Below are positions 44,081 to 53,434 of a DNA stretch of 64,000 nt, piece after piece. Within the stretch, counting starts at the first letter, position 1; each line of letters starts with the position of its first letter. Below the pieces are notes generated by a model. That model searched no databases, was not told where the DNA came from, and saw nothing but the letters and a program-made list of their open reading frames with translations. The stretch covers positions 372,001 through 436,000 of the forward strand of contig NZ_OY761445.1 in the NCBI RefSeq assembly GCF_963664415.1. The letters run 5' to 3'. Source of the DNA: an uncultured Desulfobacter sp. (GTDB lineage Bacteria; Desulfobacterota; Desulfobacteria; Desulfobacterales; Desulfobacteraceae). A program made the translations under genes and the position numbers.

Positions 44081-44539
44081 GTTTAAACGCTTCTCTCAAT
44101 AGCTTATTTTTCTTAAAATACAACACATTGAAAACATATAAAAATTCATCCTAACTACTTTTATTGAAACCCGATGTCAAGAAGAAGGGATAAAACCTAT
44201 GGGGTCATTGCTTCATAAGCCAATTTTGGGGCGCGAGGTCCCTGATCCTGGCATTGTCCGATTTTCAAGACCAAGTTGATTAAACTGTCCGATTTTCCGG
44301 ACTTTCGGCGGATTCGTCAAGTCTTCAAAAACGGACAAATTAACGAAAACACTATATTTTTAAAGCGTTGTGATATCCGGCACCATTTTTGTAATAGACA
44401 CACCAGGCATGCGGCAGAAGGGAATTGGTCCGCCGAGTCGCCGCAAAGAAAAGTAATGACCCACCGGCATTTAAAACAGGACCGTTTAGTCCATACAGCC
44501 ATCCGGGTCTCATGTTTTTGGATGAAAAGGAGAAGAAGT
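44081..44539. promoter_or_regulatory. Long leader of the lactate operon with 12-bp direct repeats
   Basis: About 460 bp between divergent genes. TGTCCGATTTTC occurs at 44255-44266 and 44286-44297, 31 bp apart (three helical turns), and CGGACA near 44331 is inverted with respect to them, so this may be a regulator binding array. GGAC...GTCC at about 44481-44494 is a small hairpin. An open frame enters from 44276 but lacks a ribosome site and is not taken as coding. Confidence 0.4.
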
Positions 44540-46225
44540 TTGTCACTTAGCTTATCAGCATTAATTGCGTTTATTCCCATTGCCCTGGTGTTAATCTTTA
44601 TGGTTGGATTGAGGTGGCCCGCCACCCGGGCTATGCCTTTGGCATGGCTGGTCTGCGCCCTGATCGGGGCAACCCTTTGGAAGATGCCGGCAGGCCTTGT
44701 GGCAGCCTCCACACTGAGTGGGTTCGGCAGTGCCATTAACGTACTCATCATTGTGTTCGGGGCAATTCTCATCCTGTACACCCTGAGAGAAAGCGGGGGT
44801 ATGGAGACCATCTCTTACGGTTTCACCACCATCTCTCCGGACCGCCGGGTCCAGACCATCATTATTGCCTTTTTGTTCGGCGCATTTATTGAAGGATCTG
44901 CCGGTTTCGGAACACCTGCGGCCATTGCCGCACCGTTGCTCCTGGGTTTAGGATTTCCCGCCCTGGCTGCAGTATGTGTCTGCCTGATGCTCAACTCCAT
45001 TCCCGTTACCTTCGGGGCCGTAGGTACGCCCATCTGGTTTGGGCTTAAAAACCTCAAACCTGTGGTGGAGCAGGCGATTGGCCAGGGAGCCTCTGTGGCC
45101 TCCTTTGACGCCTTCATGCACCAGGTGGGTGTTTATTCTGCCCTGATTCATTCTGTGGCTGCCATTTTACTGCCCTTGTTTGTGGTCTGTTTTCTCACCC
45201 GGTTTTTCGGCAAAAACAAATCTTGGGCAGAAGGCTTGGGGGTCTGGAAATTTGCCGTATTTGCAGGACTGTGCTATGCAGTCCCCTATCTGTTCACAGC
45301 CATTATTTTTGGTGTAGAGTTCCCCTCTTTGCTCGGCGGTCTCATCGGATTGGGGTTAGTGATCACCGGTGCCAAGAAAAAGCTTTTTCTTCCCAAAGAG
45401 ACCTGGGAGTTTGCCGACCGTGCCCATTGGGAAAAGGAGTGGCTGGGAGATATTGAGCCCGGTTCCAACAACCTGACCCCGAAAATGAGCCAGCTGGCTG
45501 CCTGGACACCCTATATTCTCATTGCGTTGCTGCTGGTACTCACACGGCTCTCTTTTCTGCCTTGTAAGGGATGGGTTACGGCTTTTGTGATCTCATTTCC
45601 CAAAATTTTGGGCTGGGAAACTGTTAATTTCACCATGAAACCCTTTTACCTGCCCGGCGTGGTGCCATTTATGCTGGTGGCGATACTGACCATCTTCATA
45701 CACCGGATCCCCGGACCCAAGGTGGCCCTGGCCTGGAAGGATGCCATCGTAAAGATGAAAAACCCCACCATTGCCATGCTTTTTGCTGTTGCCATGGTAG
45801 AAATTCTTAAACAGTCAGGGCACGGTACGGCCGGTTATGCCTCCATGCCCCTGACCATGGCTGAATTTGTGGCAGGGTTGTGCGGAACATTATGGCCCAT
45901 GGCTGCCTCCTATGTTGGGGCGTTGGGTGCTTTCATCACCGGCTCCTGCACGGTTTCCAACCTGCTGTTTGCCGATTTTCAATACGGCGTGGCCGCCACC
46001 ACCGGCGACAGCCATATCATTATCGTAGCCCTGCAGGCCGTGGGTGCTGCCATGGGCAATATGATCTGCGTGCACAACGTTGTAGCAGCCTCTGCCACCG
46101 TAGGTCTGGCCGGTATGGAAGGCACTATTATCCGCCGCACCATGATCCCCTGTCTGCTTTACGGACTTGTTGCCGGCGTCATGGGAATGCTTTTTATTTA
46201 CATCCTGTTTCCAGGGATTTTCTAG
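44540..46225 (+). CDS. lctP: L-lactate permease family transporter
   Basis: A 561-residue membrane protein with about 13 hydrophobic helices. FIEGSAGFGTPAAIAAPLLL and the later GALGAFITGSCTVSNLLF are typical of LctP/LldP lactate (or glycolate) permeases. Start: TTG at 44540 is preferred because AAGGAGAAGAAG ends 2-7 nt before it; an ATG at 44522 in frame has no such site. The next gene starts 10 bp later with TAGGAG overlapping the stop, so lctP, the dehydrogenase and the Fe-S subunit form one operon that imports and oxidises lactate, a key electron donor for sulfate reducers. Confidence 0.9.
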   Translation: MSLSLSALIAFIPIALVLIFMVGLRWPATRAMPLAWLVCALIGATLWKMPAGLVAASTLSGFGSAINVLIIVFGAILILYTLRESGGMETISYGFTTISPDRRVQTIIIAFLFGAFIEGSAGFGTPAAIAAPLLLGLGFPALAAVCVCLMLNSIPVTFGAVGTPIWFGLKNLKPVVEQAIGQGASVASFDAFMHQVGVYSALIHSVAAILLPLFVVCFLTRFFGKNKSWAEGLGVWKFAVFAGLCYAVPYLFTAIIFGVEFPSLLGGLIGLGLVITGAKKKLFLPKETWEFADRAHWEKEWLGDIEPGSNNLTPKMSQLAAWTPYILIALLLVLTRLSFLPCKGWVTAFVISFPKILGWETVNFTMKPFYLPGVVPFMLVAILTIFIHRIPGPKVALAWKDAIVKMKNPTIAMLFAVAMVEILKQSGHGTAGYASMPLTMAEFVAGLCGTLWPMAASYVGALGAFITGSCTVSNLLFADFQYGVAATTGDSHIIIVALQAVGAAMGNMICVHNVVAASATVGLAGMEGTIIRRTMIPCLLYGLVAGVMGMLFIYILFPGIF

Positions 46226-46235
46226 GAGAAGACTT

Positions 46236-47621
46236 ATGAGCTTATCTTCATCTTTAATCAAAGAATTTCAACACATCTGCGGCAAAAACGGGGTGATGAC
46301 CTCGGAGGTTGACCGCCAGAATTATTCATACGATGCCGCCGTGCTGGAACCTACCATACCTGCCGCCGTGATTCGCCCGGACAACAAAGAAGCCATTGGT
46401 AAGGTTATTTCATTGTGCAACGACAACGGCACCCCGGTGACTGTCCGGGGAGCAGGCACAAACCTTTCCGGGGGCACCATCCCGGACAAAAACGGCATTG
46501 TGCTGCTCACCAACCGGATGAACAGAATCATTGAACTCAACGAAACAGACATGTATGTGCGGGTGGAACCTGGTGTGGTTACAGCCAACCTGGCAGCTCA
46601 GGTGGCGGCCAAGGGACTGTTTTATCCACCGGACCCCGGCAGCCAGGCTGTCTCCACCATTGGCGGCAATGTGGCCGAAAACGCAGGCGGTTTGAGAGGG
46701 TTTAAATACGGGGTGACCAAAGACTATGTCATGTCCGTGGAGTTTTTCGATGCCCTGGGCCGCAAGGTTACCTCAGGCTCTAAAACCGTGAAATGTGTCA
46801 CCGGATACAACCTGGCCGGCCTGATGACGGCATCCGAAGGCACGCTTGGCGTATTCAGTGAAATCACCCTGAAGCTGATTCCGCCGCCGGCCGCCTCCAA
46901 AGCCATGATGGCGATCTACGACAGTATTGAAGGTGCAACCCAGACCGTGGCCGCCATCATTGCGGACCGGATTGTTCCCAGTACTCTGGAGCTTATGGAC
47001 AATTTCACGATCAATGCTGTGGAAGATTTCTCCAACGTAGGCCTGCCCCGGGACGCCAAAGCCATGCTGCTCATTGAAGTGGACGGACATCCCGCCCAGG
47101 TGGCCGAGGACGGTAAAAAAGTAGAGCAGATCTGCAAGAAACTTGGCGCCCGTGCCATCCAGGTTGCCCAGAATGATGCGGAAAGGGATAAGGTTTGGGA
47201 AGCCAGACGTGCCGCCCTGTCCGCCCTTGCCAGACTGAAACCCACCCTGGTCCTGGAAGACGCTACCGTGCCCAGAAGCAAGATTCCGGCCATGGTCAAC
47301 GAAGTGGAAAAGCTTGCCAAAAAATATGATATCCCAATCGGCACATTCGGCCACGCCGGCGACGGTAATCTGCACCCGACCCTGTTGACGGACCGCCGGG
47401 ATGCCGACCATTGGGAACGGGTGGAACATTGTGTGGCCGACCTGTTTGACGCAGCCCTCTCCTTAGGCGGCACCTTATCCGGAGAGCACGGCATCGGCAT
47501 TGCCAAGGCCGGATTCATGAAAAACGAGGTGGGACAGTCTTCCATTGACTTCTCCCGGACCATGAAGGCCGCCATTGATCCGAACAATATCCTCAACCCG
47601 GGAAAAATCATAGGACGGTAA
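46236..47621 (+). CDS. FAD-linked D-lactate dehydrogenase / glycolate oxidase GlcD-like
   Basis: A 461-residue flavoprotein. The PCMH-type FAD domain is clear (TPVTVRGAGTNLSGGTIPDK, YPPDPGSQAVSTIGGNVAEN, GVTKDYVMSVEF), and the C-terminal domain carries GTFGHAGDGNLHPTLL and LSGEHGIGIAKAGFM with the histidines expected for metal or substrate binding. Oxidises D-lactate or glycolate and passes electrons to the Fe-S protein encoded next. ATG at 46236 follows TAGGAGAAG. In Desulfovibrio the same trio (permease, Dld, Fe-S subunit) drives lactate growth. Confidence 0.92.
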   Translation: MSLSSSLIKEFQHICGKNGVMTSEVDRQNYSYDAAVLEPTIPAAVIRPDNKEAIGKVISLCNDNGTPVTVRGAGTNLSGGTIPDKNGIVLLTNRMNRIIELNETDMYVRVEPGVVTANLAAQVAAKGLFYPPDPGSQAVSTIGGNVAENAGGLRGFKYGVTKDYVMSVEFFDALGRKVTSGSKTVKCVTGYNLAGLMTASEGTLGVFSEITLKLIPPPAASKAMMAIYDSIEGATQTVAAIIADRIVPSTLELMDNFTINAVEDFSNVGLPRDAKAMLLIEVDGHPAQVAEDGKKVEQICKKLGARAIQVAQNDAERDKVWEARRAALSALARLKPTLVLEDATVPRSKIPAMVNEVEKLAKKYDIPIGTFGHAGDGNLHPTLLTDRRDADHWERVEHCVADLFDAALSLGGTLSGEHGIGIAKAGFMKNEVGQSSIDFSRTMKAAIDPNNILNPGKIIGR

Positions 47622-47622
47622 A

Positions 47623-48921
47623 ATGTCAGAACTAAACAAACTTGCAAAAAGTCTCAAAGAGATTGAAAACCAGCTCACGGACTGCATGAAGTGCGGGATG
47701 TGCCAGGCGGTTTGCCCGGTGTTTAAACAGACCGGGGATGAGGGCGATGTGGCCCGGGGCAAGATTTTTCTTCTGGAACGTCTGGCCGAACAGATGCTTA
47801 CCGATGCCAAGGGAGCCAAAACCCGGATTGAAAAATGCCTGATGTGCGGCACCTGTGCCGCAAACTGCCCCTCAGGGGTAAAAATCCTGGAAATCTTTAT
47901 GAAAGCCCGGGTCGCCTTAACCGAGTACATCGGGCTCTCACCGGTTAAAAAGCTAATTTTCAGGGGAATGCTCAAGCATCCGGAGCGCATGGATGCCCTG
48001 GTTGAAACGGCATCCAAATTCCAGAATCTTGGTACCAGCAAAGCAGACGTCAACCAGGGCACCCGGTGTGCCAAGCTGCTGTCCGGGGTGATCGGCAACA
48101 GGCATTTTCTGCCGTTGGCCAAAACCCCGTTCCATAAAATCACGCCGTCACTGAACACCCCGGCCGGGCGTTCGGGGATAAAAGTGGCTTTTTTCCCCGG
48201 CTGTGTTACCGACAAGATGAACCCTGAAATCGGTAAGGCTGTGCTCAAGGTGTTAAACCATCACGGGGTGGGCGTATTTATGCCCAAAGGTCAGGCCTGC
48301 TGCGGCATTCCCACCCTGGCATCCGGTGAACAAAAAACCTTTAACACGCTTTTGGCCCACAATGCCGCCTTGTTTGCTGAAAAATCATTTGATTACCTGA
48401 TCACGCCCTGTGCCACCTGTACGGCTACTATTAAAGAAATCTGGCCTATGATGGCAGAAGACGATTCAGTTGAAAAATTCAGGGCCAAAGAATGGGCACC
48501 TAAAACCATGGACATCAGCCAGTTTCTGGTGGATGTGCTGCAGGTAGCCCCGGCACAGGATTCAAGTAAATCCCCAAAGGCCACCGTGACCTACCATGAT
48601 CCCTGTCATCTGGCCAAATCTTTAAAAGTGAGAAGCCAGCCCCGGGATTTGATCCGGGCCAATGGGGACTGCTCTTTTGTGGAGATGGCAGGTGCAGACG
48701 TATGCTGCGGTAACGGCGGCAGTTTTAATCTGCAAAATTATGACCTGTCCAAACAAATCGGCATGGACAAACGGCAAAATATCCTGGCCAGCGGGGCAGC
48801 CACCGTGGCCACCTCCTGCCCTGCGTGCATGATGCAGATCCGGGATGTACTCTCCCAGAATCATGACGAGGTAAAAGTCAGGCATGTCATTGAGATCTAT
48901 GCTGAGAGCATTAAAAATTAG
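47623..48921 (+). CDS. Fe-S subunit of lactate/glycolate oxidase (GlcF/LldE-like)
   Basis: A 432-residue protein with two 4Fe-4S ferredoxin motifs (CMKCGMCQAVCPVF at about 21-34 and CLMCGTCAANCPSG at about 72-85) and two CCG-type cysteine-rich domains (FFPGCVTDK ... QACCGIPTLASG and YHDPCHLAKSLK ... DVCCGNGGSFNL, then CPACMMQIRD). It carries electrons from the flavoprotein toward membrane quinones or heterodisulfide-type partners. It starts 1 bp after the dehydrogenase stop. Last gene of the operon. Confidence 0.92.
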   Translation: MSELNKLAKSLKEIENQLTDCMKCGMCQAVCPVFKQTGDEGDVARGKIFLLERLAEQMLTDAKGAKTRIEKCLMCGTCAANCPSGVKILEIFMKARVALTEYIGLSPVKKLIFRGMLKHPERMDALVETASKFQNLGTSKADVNQGTRCAKLLSGVIGNRHFLPLAKTPFHKITPSLNTPAGRSGIKVAFFPGCVTDKMNPEIGKAVLKVLNHHGVGVFMPKGQACCGIPTLASGEQKTFNTLLAHNAALFAEKSFDYLITPCATCTATIKEIWPMMAEDDSVEKFRAKEWAPKTMDISQFLVDVLQVAPAQDSSKSPKATVTYHDPCHLAKSLKVRSQPRDLIRANGDCSFVEMAGADVCCGNGGSFNLQNYDLSKQIGMDKRQNILASGAATVATSCPACMMQIRDVLSQNHDEVKVRHVIEIYAESIKN

Positions 48922-48952
48922 AGCTCTGCACAATTAACCCCATCCTTGGGAG

Positions 48953-50473
48953 TCAAGTACCTTTGGCAATAATGCCTGGGGTACTTGAACTCTCTGATGA
49001 TTTTTTATGCCATCGATAATCTGAATAAATCTTTAGACTTAAGCCGCCTTCCAAGTGTGTGTCAGGCTGAACAGTCCCCAGCACATCATGATTCCAATAG
49101 TAAATCAATTCAGGACTTAAATTCGCCCCCATCTGCCAGGGGCACGACTTACAATCTTCACGAATGGTTCTGATAACCCGTTTGCAAAATACATCCAGGG
49201 TTTCACCTTTGCGCGTAGCCAAAGCCCCATGTTTGCCGGATACAATGCTGTTTGCGTCCAACACTCGGGTGGTGGGGGCCACGCCCTTAATCTCAATCAC
49301 ATCGCCGGGGCGCAATCCCTGCTTAACGAGAAACCGGTTACTGAATTTAAGCGCTTTCACGCTGGTGCCGAAAATATCGGCTATGCCGGACAAATCATTA
49401 TGGGTCTGTGCAATATAATGAATTGTTTGGGGCAGCCCGTTTATTTTTGTGCTGCCGGCTTGAAGCGGCTTCGGATTTCTGGCCCATTCAGGATATCTTT
49501 TGACTATTTTAGCCGTCAAAGCGGGTTCACCTATCCTTGTCAGCAAAACATACCCGTTAGTGCTTGCATACGGATAAATTGATTTTGCATGTAAAAGGTC
49601 CGGATTTAGTTCATACAAATCCGGCATCTTTTTTTTCAAGGATGTCAAGGATGTTCCGGACCGAATACTTTTGGATTCAAACCCTGGGACCGGAAGCATG
49701 ACCAATCTGTTTTCCCAAAGATAGCGGTAAATCAAGGCTGCGGCCAGGCACTGGGGGATATATTCCCTGGAAAAAGGTCCCAAAAAGCGGCTTTTAAAAA
49801 TCGGCCCAAATGTCCTCCTTGCCGGATCATCTCCACAGTTGAGTAACACATCAGTAACCATTTTAGTGCCGTGGTGGTAACTGGCCAGGCTCAATACCGT
49901 GCTGACAAACACCCTGCGGTTGTCTCTGAGGTATCTGGCACATGCATCAGCTGCTTTTTTATAATCCCTTCTTTCATCCAGCCCATTGCCGTGGACCTTC
50001 AAGCCGTAATGAATGGCGGTTGTGTCAAGAAACTGAAACATCCCTAAGGCGCCTGCATTGGACCGTGCGCCGGAATTAAAGCCGCTTTCCACAAACGGAA
50101 GGGCAAAGGCAACGTCTTCGGCAATACCATATTTTTTGAATATATTCTTTATATGATGCAGGTATTTTCCGCTTCGCCGGATCATCTTGTTTGACTTATC
50201 CACATTTTGAATCGTGTAATATTTGATAAAATAGCTGACGTGCCGAACCAGTACGTCATCTACGTCAAATGCGGTTTCCCCCCAGTCAGCCATCATTTCG
50301 GTCAACTGTTTTTCAACCGTGTAAAGATCAAATTCTACCGATTTAAAGTCTAAATCCACACGATTTTGCGCCATGGCCGAACCGCTTTGGAGCGCGCTGA
50401 AAAAAATCAGTATAAATAAAACTATAGCTGAATTTTTGTTAATATTTCTAAAAAAAAGAGAAAACAATTTCAT
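48953..50473 (-). CDS. MltD-like lytic transglycosylase with LysM-type region
   Basis: A 506-residue exported protein. Signal peptide (1-35), a lytic transglycosylase domain (about 100-240) with FALPFVESGFNSGARSNAGA (catalytic Glu in VESGF), GALGMFQFLDTTAIHYGL and CARYLRDNRRVFVSTVLS, then a C-terminal region containing LysM-like segments (IHYIAQTHNDLSGIADIFGT, KQGLRPGDVIEIKG). It cleaves peptidoglycan between MurNAc and GlcNAc. ATG at 50473 gives a good signal peptide; a GTG further upstream does not. Convergent with the lactate operon; 31 bp separate the stops. Confidence 0.85.
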   Translation of the reverse strand: MKLFSLFFRNINKNSAIVLFILIFFSALQSGSAMAQNRVDLDFKSVEFDLYTVEKQLTEMMADWGETAFDVDDVLVRHVSYFIKYYTIQNVDKSNKMIRRSGKYLHHIKNIFKKYGIAEDVAFALPFVESGFNSGARSNAGALGMFQFLDTTAIHYGLKVHGNGLDERRDYKKAADACARYLRDNRRVFVSTVLSLASYHHGTKMVTDVLLNCGDDPARRTFGPIFKSRFLGPFSREYIPQCLAAALIYRYLWENRLVMLPVPGFESKSIRSGTSLTSLKKKMPDLYELNPDLLHAKSIYPYASTNGYVLLTRIGEPALTAKIVKRYPEWARNPKPLQAGSTKINGLPQTIHYIAQTHNDLSGIADIFGTSVKALKFSNRFLVKQGLRPGDVIEIKGVAPTTRVLDANSIVSGKHGALATRKGETLDVFCKRVIRTIREDCKSCPWQMGANLSPELIYYWNHDVLGTVQPDTHLEGGLSLKIYSDYRWHKKSSESSSTPGIIAKGT

Positions 50474-50585
50474 AAAAAGCTCTGATCTATTTGGGGATAG
50501 GCCCCTATTATTGCAAACGCCACGTTTCAACACATAACTTGAATTTTCATTGGTTTAGCGTGACTCTATTTCCCATTTTGATGTC

Positions 50586-51674
50586 TTATTCACCGTAATC
50601 TGAAGTGCAACCTCCCTCACCATAGGTATGCAAATAAAGTGCCTCGGGATACCGGTAGATGTTCCCGTTACCTGTTTTAACCATGAAATAATAGGAACGG
50701 CATCCCGAAGCCGACGTTAAATCTTTGCGGTAGGTCCCGGCCTGGGCCGAACCGGTATCTAAAACAAGATTATACTCGGAATCATCCACAATCACACTGA
50801 CCTGGGCAGGTGGTCCATCCTGGGGATCATAATAATTAAGAAAAAATGTGGTGGCATTTTCAGAGAGAAAATAGTGGGTGGCCGAGACGATGGGAGAAAA
50901 ATCATCCAGGTTCCTTGCGCCGAAGTCCTGAACCCAGTAATGGTAATTCCCTTCTGCGTGACCGCCGCCCATTTCATTAAAATTGCCACTCATAATGTTA
51001 TCCCGGTGCCCATCATAAGGAGAGCCGTCCACGACACACCCCCCCCCATATTGGTCACAGAGCAGCTGGTTCACGGTATGACGGGGAGAGCTGTATCCCA
51101 AAGCAATATTTTCACCTATCCAGCTGAAATCCAAGTAATAGCGTTTGATTCTGTCCCAAGCCGATGTTCCGTCGCATGATGCGTGCTGAAAGGTCTGACA
51201 ATTAAAGGCCATGTCCTCTGCATGGTAGCGGGCAGCCTGGTTAAGGCCTAAATTCCAATAAAGCGGATGAACAGCCGGAAAACGATCGGCGCTTAAAATC
51301 CCATCAGCCGGCATGAAGCGTTCCCAATCAGCCATGTGTTTTTCCAAATATTCCCTGGGGGCCATCCGGACCATATTAACGAATACGATCAAGGCCCTTT
51401 CCCGCCATTTTGGATACCCGTCAACCGGATCGTCGGAACCTAATGCGCCACAATCTTCTTGAACCGTACCGAATGCACCTGCCAGGCCGGACAGATCGTC
51501 ACCCATAGAAAATGTGTCGTCCAAAAGAAAGGCATGGATGTCCTCCCCATCCACATCACAGTCCTCATCCATGCTAAATTCAAGTCCCGCCCACACAAAT
51601 CCAGAGCCTATGCACAAAAAAAACAGGACAATAAACATGGACACATATTTGGCCCTGAATGTTCGTTTATTCAT
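50586..51674 (-). CDS. Secreted CAP (SCP/PR-1) domain protein with dockerin-like motif
   Basis: A 362-residue secreted protein. Signal peptide (1-29), then DEDCDVDGEDIHAFLLDD, which resembles one calcium loop of a dockerin or EF-hand, then a CAP domain at about 95-260 with WNLGLNQAARYHAEDMAFN, FQHASCDGTSAWDRI and WIGENIALGYSSPRHTVNQL. The C-terminal part is unassigned, with a disulfide-prone tail (GEGGCTSDYGE). Roles of bacterial CAP proteins are poorly known. Repeat copy E lies just upstream of its start. Confidence 0.8.
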   Translation of the reverse strand: MNKRTFRAKYVSMFIVLFFLCIGSGFVWAGLEFSMDEDCDVDGEDIHAFLLDDTFSMGDDLSGLAGAFGTVQEDCGALGSDDPVDGYPKWRERALIVFVNMVRMAPREYLEKHMADWERFMPADGILSADRFPAVHPLYWNLGLNQAARYHAEDMAFNCQTFQHASCDGTSAWDRIKRYYLDFSWIGENIALGYSSPRHTVNQLLCDQYGGGCVVDGSPYDGHRDNIMSGNFNEMGGGHAEGNYHYWVQDFGARNLDDFSPIVSATHYFLSENATTFFLNYYDPQDGPPAQVSVIVDDSEYNLVLDTGSAQAGTYRKDLTSASGCRSYYFMVKTGNGNIYRYPEALYLHTYGEGGCTSDYGE

Positions 51675-51691
51675 GATCCCTCCGATTCTCT

Positions 51692-51807
51692 ATAACGGCC
51701 ATGGGCTGTTCCTGGTCTATCTACACCCAGGCCCCGGCCCACAACAAAGCTTGAAAAAATCTGAGTAACTTACCCAGACTTTCTTATAAACGGCCCATGG
51801 CCGTTAT
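51692..51807 (+). repeat. Intergenic structured repeat, copy E, bounded by 15-bp inverted repeats
   Basis: Begins ATAACGGCCATGGGC and ends GCCCATGGCCGTTAT, an exact reverse complement, so this copy has terminal inverted repeats. Inside is hairpin 1 (GGGCTG / CGGCCC and CCTGG / CCAGG around TCTATCTACAC) and hairpin 2 (TCTGAGTA / TACCCAGA), followed by TTCTTATAAA. The right-hand TTA at 51804-51806 is the TAA stop of the sulfotransferase on the minus strand. Confidence 0.85.
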
Positions 51808-52817
51808 TCCGATAGATTCGCTTCATATTGTTTAACATAATTGTCTTTTATTAAGTTCTCTTTTTTCAAAAAATCGATAAAATTCTTTTTTATTTCAAAT
51901 TTTAGGTCAGCACCGATGGTAAAATCAAAAAATGTTTTTTCAGGGAATGACATATTCAGCATTTCATACATTTCATTAATTTGTGAATCATTAGCATATT
52001 CAGCAAACCTTCTATGAACCCATTTATTGGTGTTTAAATAAGAGTTATTTAATGCTTCCCATTCCGTTTTTAAGTTCGCTAATTTTACATTCTTTTGATA
52101 TGAAGGTGAATTAATAAGCGTTTTAAAAACTTTGGAACATTGGCTATTTATTTGTGACAACCAATATATACGCTTATCTCCCGGGCTGACATTAAATTTT
52201 TCAGAACTATTTAAAGGACGAGGTATTGGAAGATCTAAACAACAGCTCCAAACTTCCCAAAACTGATCTTTATTTTCTTTCAACATTTCATACGGCAACA
52301 CTATAACATTATTGAATTTTTTTCTAAATTCGTTAACCAAATATCTCAAATCAAAACTCGCTTTAAGAAACAATTCGTTTATATCAACAAATTCTTGACA
52401 ACTTCCATGACTGCCCATTTTTATGCCTTGAGTATACATTGACTTTATCCATGCTTTTGGCTCCCGGATGGTCAACAATATATTTTGACAATTGGGAAAA
52501 TATTTACGAAGAGACTCACTGCAAAGCGATATGTAAGAATAAGCCTTTTTTTGTGTTTCAGGATCAGCGTTCATAAACGGCGTTGAAAAGCCTTCGTTGC
52601 TTATTATTACTTTCTGCCCCTCAACATAAGTTTTATCCGTACGAACGGTAACGGGCTCATTCATACCTTTCCCTGTACTTATTATTTTATGTATCTGAGT
52701 GACCAAAGGTGAACATCCTAAATACGATAAACAATAGGCCGGATCTTGAAACCAAACATTTTGGAGATAAGTCGTTGCTGTTTTAGGCATGCCAATATGT
52801 ATGCATTCAATATTCAT
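51804..52817 (-). CDS. Sulfotransferase-like protein
   Basis: A 337-residue protein resembling the PAPS-dependent sulfotransferase superfamily: IHIGMPKTATTYLQNVWF at the N-terminus is the 5'-phosphosulfate loop, and LLTIREPKAWIKSMYTQG is the 3'-phosphate segment. Acceptor unknown; bacterial members modify polysaccharides or glycolipids. ATG at 52817 follows AAGGAG by 6 nt. Distinctly A/T-richer than the kinase genes upstream, so possibly acquired. Its stop codon is the outermost part of repeat copy E. Confidence 0.75.
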   Translation of the reverse strand: MNIECIHIGMPKTATTYLQNVWFQDPAYCLSYLGCSPLVTQIHKIISTGKGMNEPVTVRTDKTYVEGQKVIISNEGFSTPFMNADPETQKKAYSYISLCSESLRKYFPNCQNILLTIREPKAWIKSMYTQGIKMGSHGSCQEFVDINELFLKASFDLRYLVNEFRKKFNNVIVLPYEMLKENKDQFWEVWSCCLDLPIPRPLNSSEKFNVSPGDKRIYWLSQINSQCSKVFKTLINSPSYQKNVKLANLKTEWEALNNSYLNTNKWVHRRFAEYANDSQINEMYEMLNMSFPEKTFFDFTIGADLKFEIKKNFIDFLKKENLIKDNYVKQYEANLSE

Positions 52818-52885
52818 TGAATCTCCTTGTAAAATTATTTTTAATTGAGTCTTTTTCAAAAACAAAAGAAAGGAAGACAGGTGTT

Positions 52886-53302
52886 TTATCTCTTTCTAGG
52901 CCAAACGCATTTTCCCAGCATCAATTCCGATATCTTCTGGTTAACAAGTTCAAGGTTAAAAGGTTTGATAATATATTCATCACACCCGGCCTGAAGGCAG
53001 GTGACAACCACATCCCTTTGGGCTTGGCTGGTGACCATCAATATTTTTGCGCGATGTTTACCGGCAACGCCTTTTGTGTCCTCCAACCGCCGGATCTCCA
53101 ATAGGGCATCCATGCCATCCATTCCCGGCATTAATACGTCTAAAGCAACCAAGTCAAAAGGAATCCATTCCGTCCAGGCTTGTTTAAAGGCATCAACCGC
53201 GTCATGTCCTGATTCTACAGCCACACAGTCCCCAAAGGTCGACATGATCTTTTGCAGTTTAGACCTGCTGACCACCTCGTCGTCGGCTATCAAAATTCTC
53301 AT
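52886..53302 (-). CDS. CheY-like single-domain response regulator
   Basis: A 138-residue receiver domain without output domain. Acidic pocket IADDE at the N-terminus, phospho-acceptor in VALDVLMPGMDG, and conserved Thr/Ser and Lys in KILMVTSQAQ and YIIKPFN. It lies 132 bp downstream of the large hybrid kinase in the same direction, so may be one of its phosphotransfer targets via the kinase's HPt domain. Confidence 0.9.
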   Translation of the reverse strand: MRILIADDEVVSRSKLQKIMSTFGDCVAVESGHDAVDAFKQAWTEWIPFDLVALDVLMPGMDGMDALLEIRRLEDTKGVAGKHRAKILMVTSQAQRDVVVTCLQAGCDEYIIKPFNLELVNQKISELMLGKCVWPRKR

Positions 53303-53434
53303 GATTGCAACCTCGCCTCTATAGACCCCATATAGAGATATTCATACCGTTAATTCCAAACAAATTTTTAAATAATCCTGTTCGCAACCCCAAAAAGTTA
53401 CCATAATCAAAGGGTCAAAATGCGCCTTTTTCTT

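Noticed and set aside
44250..44270. TGGCAT followed by pyrimidines, as a possible sigma-54 promoter for the lactate operon
   Set aside because: The -12 TTGC element is missing.
44276..44539. 82-codon in-frame extension of the lactate permease
   Set aside because: Composition is not membrane-protein-like and it lacks a ribosome site; TTG 44540 with AAGGAG is better.
48951..48988. Hairpin AAGTACC/GGTACTT at the end of the lactate operon
   Set aside because: It overlaps the C-terminal codons of the convergent transglycosylase gene and has no T-run, so a terminator could not be supported.
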